From a virus, in the IMG/VR virus record IMGVR_UViG_3300029813_000184, positions 1-30,040 of that record: 30,040 nt of DNA, one strand, 5' to 3'. The position numbers and the translations under genes were made by a program. A model generated the notes under the pieces. The model had not been told where the DNA came from and ran no database searches. It worked only from the letters and a program-made list of their open reading frames with translations. Each line of letters starts with the position of its first letter. Within the stretch, counting starts at the first letter, position 1. This document shows, piece after piece, positions 1-6,402 of the stretch.

Positions 1-1077
1 ATAAAAGGTGCTGAGTTATCTTTCGATCCAGGCCTGACGATAATCGTGGGAGCTACTAATAACGGCAAAACGTCTGTATTGAGAGCAATAGAGGCAGCTT
101 TATTCAATAAATCAGTTGATAGTTCTATATCCTATGGGAGTGATTGTGCGGTAGTCAATGTTTCTTATAATAATAATTCTTTAGTCTGGAAGAGGGACAA
201 AACGAAAGCATCTAAGACCTACTATAGATTGAATGATGATGTGATGGTGAAAGTAGGAAGAGGACAGTTAGATGAAATTAGGGATGCTTTTAACATCAAG
301 GAAATAAATTTATTGCGGACTAGGGAGAAACTCAATTTTTGGAAACAGATGAGATTTCCTTTTCTTTTGGATAGGACCCCAGCCCAGTTATTTGAATTTG
401 TAGTCATGTCTTCAGAGGAAGCTAACTTAGCCCAGGTTCTTAAATTAATGAACTCGGATATAAAAAATATGTCGAGTGCAGTTTTAGTAGTGGAATCTGT
501 AATAGACGAATATAAAAACAAAATAAGTGAAGGAGTAAATAATCTAAAAAGATTTAAGGGTTATCCAAAGATTAGCAAGGAAATAATTGATGAAGATTTT
601 CAGGTTAAATCTTTGTTAAATTTAGAGGATCTGTGCGATAAGTGTGAAGAAATAAATTTAGAAATCGAAAACAATGGGTCCGAGTTGAATAAGATAGATA
701 AGAGCATAGGAACCATATTGAAACTCATTTCTGAATCGGATAAGTGTCTTGCTGAAATAAGTATTTTGGAAAGAAATGGAAGAGAATGGAGACGTGCCTT
801 AGATGAAAAAAATAATCTCTGCAATGAACGAGAGGATGTTGATAATGAAATTAGGAAATTAGGAAAGGTATCAAAAAAAGACATAGATTCGTATATCGAG
901 ATTGAGAAGAATACAAATGAATTGTCTAGAATGTTATCTGATTATGATGTTCTAAGAGAATGGCTTGGAAGGGAAACCCAAAATTTGACTGGGATAGAGG
1001 AAGAAATAGAATCTATTGATTCAGAATTTAGAAGATTTAAGGTTTGTCCATTATGTGGGCAAACACTTAAAAAATAG
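1..1077 (+). CDS. Rad50/SbcC-like ATPase, N-terminal part, ending at the zinc hook (5' partial)
   Basis: The frame is open from the first base, so the gene starts outside the window; the GTG at 46 lies inside the P-loop and is not the start. Residues 16-25 read VGATNNGKTS, a Walker A motif, preceded by the beta-strand pattern usual in SMC/Rad50 N-terminal lobes. After about residue 150 the chain is long charged helix, as expected for the ascending coiled coil. The last ten residues are CPLCGQTLKK: the CxxC zinc hook that dimerises Rad50/SbcC arms, with the stop codon six residues later. Family knowledge: Rad50/SbcC works with Mre11/SbcD in DNA end processing and, in phages (T4 gp46/gp47), recombination-dependent replication. 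The descending coil and C-terminal ATPase lobe are in the next two genes, so this is one piece of a split ATPase. Confidence 0.88.
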   Translation: MKGAELSFDPGLTIIVGATNNGKTSVLRAIEAALFNKSVDSSISYGSDCAVVNVSYNNNSLVWKRDKTKASKTYYRLNDDVMVKVGRGQLDEIRDAFNIKEINLLRTREKLNFWKQMRFPFLLDRTPAQLFEFVVMSSEEANLAQVLKLMNSDIKNMSSAVLVVESVIDEYKNKISEGVNNLKRFKGYPKISKEIIDEDFQVKSLLNLEDLCDKCEEINLEIENNGSELNKIDKSIGTILKLISESDKCLAEISILERNGREWRRALDEKNNLCNEREDVDNEIRKLGKVSKKDIDSYIEIEKNTNELSRMLSDYDVLREWLGRETQNLTGIEEEIESIDSEFRRFKVCPLCGQTLKK

Positions 1078-1086
1078 GAGGGAAAA

Positions 1087-1386
1087 ATGGGGAATGGAGA
1101 AGATTTAGTTAAGAGATTTGATAATTTAAAAAGGAAGAGTGAACATTTAAAGTCAATGAAGATTGTACTTGAAACGAAGATTAGCTCTAAAAAAGAAGAA
1201 TTGATTTCTCTCGAGGAGGATATATTCAAAAACTTTAAAGTAAAAACGTTAGAAGAAGCTCGAGTATTGTTTAACCAAAGTAAATTAAAATTGGAAGAAA
1301 AACTTAAAAAACTTGAGGAGGAACTGTCACCATTTGAGAGTGTTACACATTTTGAGGGAGGGGAACATGAAGAATCTAGCTTATAG
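1087..1386 (+). CDS. Coiled-coil middle segment of split Rad50/SbcC
   Basis: A 99-residue protein, almost entirely charged helix with Leu/Ile heptad-like spacing (for example KKLEEELSPFE near the end). It is in the same frame as the upstream gene, separated by one TAG stop and nine bases, but has its own ATG with a strong GGAGGG site at 1078-1083. Its position directly after the CxxC hook suggests it is the first part of the descending Rad50 coil. No catalytic motif is present. It overlaps the next start by 20 bases in another frame, suggesting translational coupling. An assembly error or real mutations splitting one gene cannot be excluded, but each junction has a good ribosome binding site, which favours genuine separate proteins. 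Confidence 0.72.
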   Translation: MGNGEDLVKRFDNLKRKSEHLKSMKIVLETKISSKKEELISLEEDIFKNFKVKTLEEARVLFNQSKLKLEEKLKKLEEELSPFESVTHFEGGEHEESSL

Positions 1387-2017
1387 ATATGAAGATCTAA
1401 AGACAAAAGCTATCAGGTTAGATTCAGATTTAAAATCTTTAGAGACAAGTTTAAAGCAGTTTCAATCCTATAAAAAACAGAAAGAATCGGAGATTGTAAT
1501 TTTGCGGGAAGAATATAAAATACAAGAAAAATCAATAATAGTAATGAAGGAATTGATCGATAAACTATCTCAACAACACATTAAAAAACTTGTAGACTTA
1601 CTTAGTTTTGCTCTAAAGACTATCTTCTATGATAAAAATTATTCGGTGGAGCTTAAAGTTGAGAATAAACGTGACTCCAAATCTGCCCAATTTTTTCTGG
1701 TGGAGAAAATCGAAGAAGAGATTCTAAGGTACGATTTTGAAGATGGAATTGGAGGCGGTATTTTGGCTGTGGTAGGTTTCGTTTTACAAGTTTTTTATCT
1801 GGGATATTTCAAGTTAGCCAAAATTATATTTTGCGATGAATCTTTTTCGCAGATTTCAGACCAATACATTGATGGCTTGATGAGTTTTATTCATAAGTTA
1901 TCCGAGAAAAGAGGATTTATTTTCGTTCTGATATCTCACGATAAACGTTTGATAGATAGAGGCGATAAAGTATATGAGGTAGAAGATGGGGTAATAACAA
2001 AATTAGTGAAAGACTGA
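1367..2017 (+). CDS. Rad50/SbcC-like ATPase, C-terminal part
   Basis: A 216-residue protein: N-terminal coiled coil (about residues 1-75) followed by an ABC-type C-terminal lobe. The Walker B region reads KIIFCDESFSQIS and the switch histidine lies in LISHDKRL. The signature-motif position reads GIGGGILAVVGF, a GGG version instead of the classical LSGGE. The open frame reaches back to a TTG at 1313, but ATG 1367 has a GGGAGGGG ribosome site just before it and is preferred. The protein should complete the ATPase begun by the gene at 1-1077, since a Rad50 active site is built from P-loop and Walker B lobes. The mre11-like gene follows after 17 bases. Confidence 0.8.
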   Translation: MKNLAYRYEDLKTKAIRLDSDLKSLETSLKQFQSYKKQKESEIVILREEYKIQEKSIIVMKELIDKLSQQHIKKLVDLLSFALKTIFYDKNYSVELKVENKRDSKSAQFFLVEKIEEEILRYDFEDGIGGGILAVVGFVLQVFYLGYFKLAKIIFCDESFSQISDQYIDGLMSFIHKLSEKRGFIFVLISHDKRLIDRGDKVYEVEDGVITKLVKD

Positions 2018-2034
2018 GGAAAGGAATAGAGACA

Positions 2035-3036
2035 ATGGATTTTTACCAGAAAATAGAGTTAAAGGACAATAAATTATTGTTTGTAGGAGATACGCATTTT
2101 AATTCGGTACCTCCCCTGTCGAGGATAGATGATTATTCTCAAACCTGTATTGTCAAATTAATGAATGTCAAAAAATTGAGCATTGAACAAGGATATAAAA
2201 CAGTTATCTTTATGGGGGATATATTCCATAGAACCCAACAACCATTCTCTTATGTGTATCAGATAATTTCTACTTTAAAAGAATTCTATGACGAAGGGAT
2301 CAAGGTCTTTACTATTTTCGGAAATCACGATTTGCCTTATGAAAAGGTTGAGAATGTAGTTAGAACACCATTGGGGATCCTTTTACAAACGAATTACATG
2401 AAATCATTTGGAGAAATAAACGTCTGTGTGAAAGGAAAGAATATAAACATAAAAGGGTTTCATTATCCGGATAGTATTGTTAAAGCGAAAAAAAATGGTC
2501 TGAATATATGTGTGGCCCATAGATTTTATAACTATGATTTCAGTGAGTCTACTCTAAAGAGACAGGATATAGAAGACTTAGCTTACGATTACTATATTTT
2601 AGGGCATGACCATGTTCCTTATGATGATGTCGAAGTGGGGGATCAAGTAATAATAAGACCGGGAGCATTATTGAGAGGCACTAAACATGAATATAACCTA
2701 AATAGGGCTATTTACTTGGATGCTTTAATTTTTACAGTTGAGAATGATAAAGTTATTACCATCCGTAAACGCCATATACTTGGATGCAATAAAGCAGAGG
2801 AGGTTTTTTCGGCTCAGGCATACTCTCCCAAAGGAGATAAAGCTGAGTTTGAAGATTTTGAAGAAAGCGTAGAAGAGCTTCTTTCTAAGATGGAAGATTT
2901 TGGGACAGAGCTTTTTTCTGTATACAAGGTTTTAGATTCGATGGGATTGGATGCAAACATTAAATCAAGGATAGAAAAGTATTTAGAAGATTGCGGAATA
3001 ATAAGGAAGTTGGATGAATATTGTGTTAATAACTAA
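2035..3036 (+). CDS. Mre11/SbcD-like metallophosphoesterase nuclease
   Basis: A 333-residue calcineurin-like phosphoesterase. The metal-binding motifs occur in order: GDTHF (Asp19, His21), GDIFHR (Asp62), GNHD (Asn97, His98), AHR (His162) and GHDH (His191, His193). These are the hallmarks of Mre11/SbcD and T4 gp47, the nuclease partner of Rad50/SbcC. Family role: Mn-dependent endo/exonuclease trimming DNA ends, gated by the ATPase. The residues after about 270 are acidic and helical and may be the part that contacts the ATPase coils, as in Mre11 (inference). The gene sits just after the split ATPase, which supports a working two-component, four-polypeptide complex. A purine-rich AGGAAAGGA site precedes the ATG. 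Confidence 0.9.
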   Translation: MDFYQKIELKDNKLLFVGDTHFNSVPPLSRIDDYSQTCIVKLMNVKKLSIEQGYKTVIFMGDIFHRTQQPFSYVYQIISTLKEFYDEGIKVFTIFGNHDLPYEKVENVVRTPLGILLQTNYMKSFGEINVCVKGKNINIKGFHYPDSIVKAKKNGLNICVAHRFYNYDFSESTLKRQDIEDLAYDYYILGHDHVPYDDVEVGDQVIIRPGALLRGTKHEYNLNRAIYLDALIFTVENDKVITIRKRHILGCNKAEEVFSAQAYSPKGDKAEFEDFEESVEELLSKMEDFGTELFSVYKVLDSMGLDANIKSRIEKYLEDCGIIRKLDEYCVNN

Positions 3037-3069
3037 AAGATACAAAAATGAGGAAAGGAGGTTAAATAA

Positions 3070-3447
3070 ATGGTATCACGAAAAGAAGTAGATTTTATGA
3101 ATATGAAAATCGAAGCATTAGAGAAAGAAGTTCGTTCTCTTAATAAGAAATACGAAGGGAGAGGCAAGTCCTTAAACAAATTATGGGAGAAATATAAAGA
3201 ATTAAAAAAAGAGATTGTTACCCTACAAAAATACTGTGGTAAGATAACTTTTGATCTGTCTAAGCTACAACTTGAAAATAGGCTAATAATACCCGCAGAA
3301 ACAGGCGCAGGCACACAAATTTTGGTTAGAGACTTATTAAAACAACTGATAAATGAATCCGGTTATGATTTGCAATTTAAAGTACTGCAGATAAGGTATC
3401 CTACTAAATCGGGTCTAACAATAACCGGAGAAGAAACAAAGAAATAA
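3070..3447 (+). CDS. Coiled-coil hypothetical protein
   Basis: A 125-residue protein preceded by a near-perfect AAAGGAGG site. Residues about 5-70 are charged heptad-like helix (a coiled coil is likely); the remaining half is a mixed alpha/beta segment with no motif that I recognise. It is the last gene of the rightward recombination block and stops just before a bidirectional terminator hairpin. A role alongside the Mre11/Rad50 proteins is suggested only by position. Confidence 0.75.
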   Translation: MVSRKEVDFMNMKIEALEKEVRSLNKKYEGRGKSLNKLWEKYKELKKEIVTLQKYCGKITFDLSKLQLENRLIIPAETGAGTQILVRDLLKQLINESGYDLQFKVLQIRYPTKSGLTITGEETKK

Positions 3448-3454
3448 AAAAAGA

Positions 3455-3480
3455 GAGGCGGAGATTTATTTCCCCGCCTC
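3455..3480. terminator. Bidirectional rho-independent terminator between convergent blocks
   Basis: A 7-bp GC-rich stem, GAGGCGG (3455-3461) with CCGCCTC (3474-3480), and a 12-base loop. Leftward transcripts meet an uninterrupted T tract after it (complement of the A run at 3446-3452); rightward transcripts meet a weaker CTATTTTT about eight bases later. It lies where rightward genes (ending 3447) and leftward genes (ending 3466) converge, and the leftward gene's TAA lies in the loop. Confidence 0.8.
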
Positions 3481-3642
3481 GTCATCTATTTTTAGTTTGT
3501 ATGTCCTACCGCTTTTTCTAACTCCAATTATTGTTCGCTTACCTTGTTTAATAATATCCATTAGTTTTTTGTGATCCTTCTCTGATACTTCTTTTACTTC
3601 GGATATTTCAAAATAATCAAACATATTTCTTTTCTTTTTCAT
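3466..3642 (-). CDS. Small hypothetical protein (58 aa)
   Basis: ATG at 3642, TAA inside the terminator loop. The 58-residue product is basic at the N-terminus and predicted helix followed by short strands (IIGVRKSGRTYKLKI). No family recognised. Its ATG overlaps the TGA of the HTH gene upstream (ATGA), so translation is probably coupled, and it is the last gene of the leftward operon. Confidence 0.68.
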   Translation of the reverse strand: MKKKRNMFDYFEISEVKEVSEKDHKKLMDIIKQGKRTIIGVRKSGRTYKLKIDDEAGK

Positions 3643-3815
3643 TTTTTTGCCTCATCATCAACTAACATTATTCTTTTCCAACCCCTCCGGGCAATCCCCC
3701 AACCGACAGCTACTTGACGTATACGTTCGTAGCTTACACCATAGATTTTACCTATTTCCCTAAGAGATTTAGTTTTAACTAGCTCTCTTAATTCACTTTT
3801 TTTTATTGTTTTCAA
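3639..3815 (-). CDS. Small HTH protein resembling sigma-70 region 4
   Basis: TTG start at 3815 with an AGGAGG site seven bases upstream; 58 residues. The core LREIGKIYGVSYERIRQ closely follows the sigma-70 region 4.2 pattern (LEEIGKxxGVSRERIRQIE), the helix-turn-helix that contacts the -35 element. The rest of a sigma factor is missing: there is only a short basic lead and a short tail containing WGIARRGWKR. Possible roles are a DNA-binding regulator, a sigma/anti-sigma-like modifier of host RNA polymerase, or a recombinase-like HTH; the sequence cannot choose between these. It is in a leftward operon of small genes and overlaps its downstream neighbour by four bases. Too short for standard ORF cut-offs, so easily missed. 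Confidence 0.75.
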   Translation of the reverse strand: MKTIKKSELRELVKTKSLREIGKIYGVSYERIRQVAVGWGIARRGWKRIMLVDDEAKK

Positions 3816-3826
3816 GTTATCGCCTC

Positions 3827-4057
3827 CTATAATTTAGTTCTTATTTTTACTTCACAAATTAATCTTTTGATCAGTTTGTCAAAAGGAAAACGGTTTTTAT
3901 ATGGTCTAAAAATATAATCATCATCAAATGACTTTTCAATTATTGTTCTAAAAACGATTCTTAACTGATCTTCTTTGCTAAGTGTTTTAGGTTCAAACAT
4001 CTTAGCTTTCTTTTCTTCAAAATTCTTATCGCCTGACCTTATAGCTTTAACTTTCAT
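3827..4057 (-). CDS. Hypothetical protein (76 aa)
   Basis: ATG at 4057 with a strong GGAGGGAG site. A basic, helical 76-residue protein with an aromatic patch (DDDYIFRPYKNRFPFDKL). Not recognised. It overlaps the end of the zinc-ribbon-like gene and is followed 11 bases after its stop by the HTH gene start, so it belongs to the leftward operon. Confidence 0.7.
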   Translation of the reverse strand: MKVKAIRSGDKNFEEKKAKMFEPKTLSKEDQLRIVFRTIIEKSFDDDYIFRPYKNRFPFDKLIKRLICEVKIRTKL

Positions 4058-4202
4058 TATCTCCCTCCTTTTCTTTCAATCTTTTACAATCTTCACAAGT
4101 ACAAGTTTTATCAATATCATCTAAATTCATCAAAAAAAACAAAGCATCAATTTTAATAGTTTTACCACATTCGACGCAATACTGTTTTGTGTAACATTCC
4201 AC
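4047..4202 (-). CDS. Small zinc-ribbon-like protein (51 aa)
   Basis: GTG start at 4202 with an AAGGAAGG site upstream. The 51-residue product has CVECGKTI (CxxC) and then CTCEDCK (CxC and CxxC), plus an extra N-terminal Cys, giving two cysteine pairs about 25 residues apart as in a zinc ribbon. Probably a nucleic-acid or protein-binding accessory factor; no specific family is recognised. Its TAA lies 11 bases inside the next gene, a typical operon overlap. Confidence 0.65.
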   Translation of the reverse strand: MECYTKQYCVECGKTIKIDALFFLMNLDDIDKTCTCEDCKRLKEKEGDNES

Positions 4203-4236
4203 AACTTAACCTTCCTTTATAAAATTATTAAATTAC

Positions 4237-4662
4237 TTAATCAATTCTGGATGACCAGGTACATTCTAAATCGTGAGCCTTGCAGTAATCACAAAAGGTA
4301 TCAACCGCAGATTCTTGGACTGACATTTCTTGCCTATTGCTTAAATGAGCCATCAGACCATAACCGCCCCGATAAGTATTTTTTGAGATACTTAAACCGT
4401 TAATAGCTAAATCCCCGTAGCGATCAGGATTACCTAAGGCCTTAAAAGCTCTAACGATTTTAGATCTACCGGCTAAATGTAAAGCAGTACAACCGCATAC
4501 ATCAAGCATAGTACCCACAATCTTATTATCCGATTCATTTTTAACCGCCCACTGGGGACCAGTCTTTTGTAATTCTTTTAGTTTTGATTCCCCGGCTTCG
4601 ATTCCTGATCTTTGAGCATTCATTAAAACCGCTACAATGTGTTTTGCCTCGTATTTCTTCAT
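4237..4662 (-). CDS. Hypothetical protein (141 aa)
   Basis: ATG at 4662 with an AAAGGAGG site. The 141-residue soluble protein has a CGCTALHLAGRSKIVRAF segment that superficially recalls an ankyrin-type helix pair, then a glycine-rich stretch, and CDYCKAHDLEC near the C-terminus that could bind a metal. There is only one such segment, so an ankyrin protein is not claimed. It is the largest gene of the leftward operon and its function is unknown. Confidence 0.75.
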   Translation of the reverse strand: MKKYEAKHIVAVLMNAQRSGIEAGESKLKELQKTGPQWAVKNESDNKIVGTMLDVCGCTALHLAGRSKIVRAFKALGNPDRYGDLAINGLSISKNTYRGGYGLMAHLSNRQEMSVQESAVDTFCDYCKAHDLECTWSSRID

Positions 4663-4663
4663 T

Positions 4664-4876
4664 CTAAAAACCTCCTTTATTATTTAGATCAACCTTTATT
4701 CTAAATATGAAAATATCAATAGCGTAAGATTGTAATAATTGGTAACCTTCATCTGTGAATCTATCGCTTTCGTTCATTCCTCTGAGCCAACCTAAAACGT
4801 AATTCATTTCTTTGCCTTCATTAAATAGTCTGACAATATCAATTTTGATGTCTTTAAGTGAATATTGAGTTCTCAT
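4664..4876 (-). CDS. Hypothetical protein (70 aa), first gene of leftward operon
   Basis: ATG at 4876, eight bases after a GGAGG site. Mostly helical, 70 residues. Not recognised. The end of the gene (codons for KGGF and the TAG) supplies the GGAGG site for the next gene, so the two are tightly linked. It is the promoter-proximal gene of the leftward operon, where phage regulators are often found, but no HTH motif is obvious. Confidence 0.7.
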   Translation of the reverse strand: MRTQYSLKDIKIDIVRLFNEGKEMNYVLGWLRGMNESDRFTDEGYQLLQSYAIDIFIFRIKVDLNNKGGF

Positions 4877-4940
4877 TTTTAGGAACCTCCTTTCTTTTTA
4901 TTTGAGAAGTCCTGAAAGCCTTTGTTTTTAAGCCTGACTA

Positions 4941-4969
4941 ATAATATCACAAATTAACCTATTTGTCAA
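4941..4969 (-). promoter_or_regulatory. Leftward sigma-70 promoter with internal operator-like inverted repeat
   Basis: Read on the minus strand: -35 TTGACA (4969-4964), exactly 17 bases, -10 TATTAT (4946-4941) with a TG extension (TGA before the -10). Only one base departs from the -10 consensus. Between the boxes lies a perfect inverted repeat ACAAAT-N6-ATTTGT (4949-4966), which overlaps the -35 edge and is well placed for a repressor. Expected start of transcription is near 4934, about 58 bases before the first gene. Confidence 0.82.
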
Positions 4970-5006
4970 GTTTTATTTTAATACAAGGGATAAAACCTTT
5001 TAAAAA

Positions 5007-5035
5007 TTGAAGATAGATTGGAATTATGCTATTAT
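5007..5035 (+). promoter_or_regulatory. Rightward sigma-70 promoter for the packaging/head block
   Basis: TTGAAG (5007-5012), 17-base spacer, TATTAT (5030-5035) with a TG extension (TGC before the -10). Together with the leftward promoter it makes a divergent control region about 40 bases apart. The expected start of transcription falls at about 5042-5043, on or next to the ATG at 5043, so the first gene may be translated from a leaderless mRNA. Confidence 0.7.
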
Positions 5036-5042
5036 CCGAGTT

Positions 5043-5633
5043 ATGAAAGATAAAGAGATCCGCCATTCAAAAAAGAAAAAAGAATTAATACCGGTAAAAG
5101 AAGAGAAGAAAGAGAAAGAGAAAAGGAAAGTTGGAAGGCCTACAATATTGACTCCAGAGCTAAGAGCTGAATTGATTAGGCTTTTCGAGGAGCATTTTTT
5201 CATGGCTGTAGTTGCTTCGAGATCTGATATCTACAGACAGCAAATTTTTGAGTGGATAAGGGAGCAGAAGGGATTCCAGACCGCCGTTATACACGCTAAA
5301 GACAAGTGGATTGAACAACAATTGAAATTATTAAGAGAATACGCCAGAGACAAGAAAACAAAGGATTGGAGAGCATTAAAATACTTACTTTCGATAGCTG
5401 ATATTGAATATAATGATAAGAAATACCTCCGGGAAGCACCTAGAAAGCGAGATTCTACCCAAATTACCATCATAATAGACCGCAGGGATCTTAAAACAGC
5501 AGAAGAAGAAGCGGATAAAATCATCGGAGAAGGCAAAGTAGAGGAAGAAACTATCTCTTTGATCCCCTTCCAGAAGGAAAAGAGAGGGAAAAGGGGAGAA
5601 AAGGGGCAAACTGGAAACACTGAAACCCTTTAA
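5043..5633 (+). CDS. Small terminase subunit-like DNA-binding protein
   Basis: 196 residues from ATG 5043. The TTG at 5007 would also keep the frame, but it is the -35 box of the promoter and is rejected as a start. After a Lys/Glu-rich tail, KVGRPTILTPELRAELIRLF and the following helices (to FEWIREQKGFQTAVIHAKD) match the GRPT-type helix-turn-helix of many phage small terminases, and KDWRALKYLLSIADIEY resembles the family's GDWRAxxWLLE segment. Role: recognises the packaging site and recruits the large terminase. No ribosome binding site precedes ATG 5043. The C-terminus is basic and low-complexity (EKRGKRGEKGQTG). The large terminase is about 1.7 kb downstream. Confidence 0.75.
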   Translation: MKDKEIRHSKKKKELIPVKEEKKEKEKRKVGRPTILTPELRAELIRLFEEHFFMAVVASRSDIYRQQIFEWIREQKGFQTAVIHAKDKWIEQQLKLLREYARDKKTKDWRALKYLLSIADIEYNDKKYLREAPRKRDSTQITIIIDRRDLKTAEEEADKIIGEGKVEEETISLIPFQKEKRGKRGEKGQTGNTETL

Positions 5634-5646
5634 GCATAAGGGTTTT
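5623..5646 (+). terminator. Weak stem-loop at the end of the small terminase gene
   Basis: AAACCCTT (5623-5630) pairs with AAGGGTTT (5638-5645) around a 7-base loop that contains the TAA stop. Only four T residues follow, so this is a weak terminator or an attenuator/processing site. Confidence 0.4.
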
Positions 5647-5689
5647 AGCTCGCCAACGTCCTATAATGTACGATATGTAAAGTAATTAA

Positions 5690-5854
5690 ATGGGGATACA
5701 GAGTCTTGATTTCGTTGCGATAGTATCAAAGCGACTGGCCGGCTCAATTCTTTGTATCTCCACCAATCAATATAACAAAGGCAGGGGTGGGGGGTCTCGG
5801 GATTTCTTTCCGAAGAATATCTCCCGTAGCTCTTCCTCAATCTGTATGGCATGA
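5690..5854 (+). other. GC-richer segment open on both strands; possible structured or packaging site
   Basis: The 150 bases at 5701-5850 have 71 G+C (47%), visibly above the AT-rich surroundings. They are open on both strands: a 54-codon plus-strand frame (5690-5854, containing NKGRGGGSRDFFPKNIS) and a 63-codon minus-strand frame (5852-5661, containing RNPETPHPCLCYIDWWRY). Neither has a ribosome binding site. Three stem-forming pairs follow each other: TTGAT/ATCAA (5706-5729), CTTTGT/ACAAAG (5750-5780), CGGGA/TCCCG (5798-5826), with a G-rich run (about 5781-5794) between. Options: a short gene on either strand, a structured RNA, or a terminase recognition (pac/cos) site next to the small terminase gene. 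I cannot decide. Confidence 0.4.
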
Positions 5855-5889
5855 AAAAATCTGAAAAAGTCTTGAAAGGAGATAAATTG

Positions 5890-6056
5890 ATGGAGACTTC
5901 AGAGTATAAGACTAAATTGGAAGAAATAAAAAAAATATACTCAACGAGATAGACAAATCAATAGAACATCATGACCCATCCAATACGGTTAAATGGTTAG
6001 CGGTTCTTCATGAGATAGAAGAAAGAATTTTCCATGAAAAGCGGGGGATTAGTTAA
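5890..6056 (+). CDS. Small hypothetical protein interrupted by a -1 frameshift at an A8 run
   Basis: ATG 5890 has an excellent AAAGGAGAT site, but the frame stops after 20 codons at a TAG. A -1 shift on the eight A residues (5928-5935, read AAA AAA) joins it to a frame that continues to TAA at 6054-6056, giving a 55-residue helical protein METSEYKTKLEEIKK...HEKRGIS. The run offers the slippery heptamer A AAA AAA. Either this is programmed frameshifting, a homopolymer sequencing error, or a recently broken gene. The product is not recognised. The next gene begins two bases after the stop. Confidence 0.5.
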
Positions 6057-6058
6057 GA

Positions 6059-6241
6059 ATGAGCCTTTTGGAGTTAAAATTGACACTTTTGGAAGATGTC
6101 CTCGAGAAAAATGAGGATAGGTGGAGAAACGGATATATAAGAGCGAATTGGCCATTTGAGCCATTTTTGGAACTGTTGCGAACAAAGGGCAAAATGCCAG
6201 TTCCCCATAGGGCTGATATACGCATGGGAGGAGAAGAATGA
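6059..6241 (+). CDS. Small hypothetical protein (60 aa)
   Basis: 60 residues with GGGGG (6043-6047) as possible ribosome site. Helical N-terminus (LLELKLTLLEDVLEKNEDRW), then WPFEPFLELLRT. No family recognised. Its TGA overlaps the next ATG (ATGA), so it is part of the run of small genes between the terminase subunits. Confidence 0.6.
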   Translation: MSLLELKLTLLEDVLEKNEDRWRNGYIRANWPFEPFLELLRTKGKMPVPHRADIRMGGEE

Positions 6242-6402
6242 AGAATAAAGATATTATCTGTGATGTTATTAACGGATATTTTATGGATGTGTCGAATGAT
6301 GTTATTAGGGTCAAAGGTGATGAAGCGATGGTAGAAGATCTATCTGCTAAAATTTGTAAAGCGCTAAAGATAAGGGAGGAAGATGAACATGGACGAATAT
6401 GA
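6238..6402 (+). CDS. Small hypothetical protein (54 aa)
   Basis: ATG 6238 overlaps the previous stop and is preceded by GGAGGAG within that gene. The 54-residue product is mixed helix/strand (DIICDVINGYFMDVSNDVIRV), with no recognised motif. It overlaps the next gene by 20 bases. Confidence 0.6.
   Translation: MKNKDIICDVINGYFMDVSNDVIRVKGDEAMVEDLSAKICKALKIREEDEHGRI

Noticed and set aside
942-1406. Minus-strand ORF of 154 codons opposite the Rad50 genes
   Set aside because: Antisense to coiled-coil codons, Ser/Leu-rich shadow composition, no ribosome site.
5007-5042. TTG start giving a 208-residue small terminase
   Set aside because: TTG 5007 is the -35 box of a well-formed promoter and has no ribosome site; ATG 5043 is preferred.
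5231-5620. Minus-strand ORF of 129 codons opposite the small terminase gene
   Set aside because: Shadow of the Lys/Glu-rich coding strand, no ribosome site.
5662-5667. TATAAT as a promoter -10 downstream of the small terminase gene
   Set aside because: No -35-like sequence 16-18 bases upstream (AGGGTT) and no TG extension.
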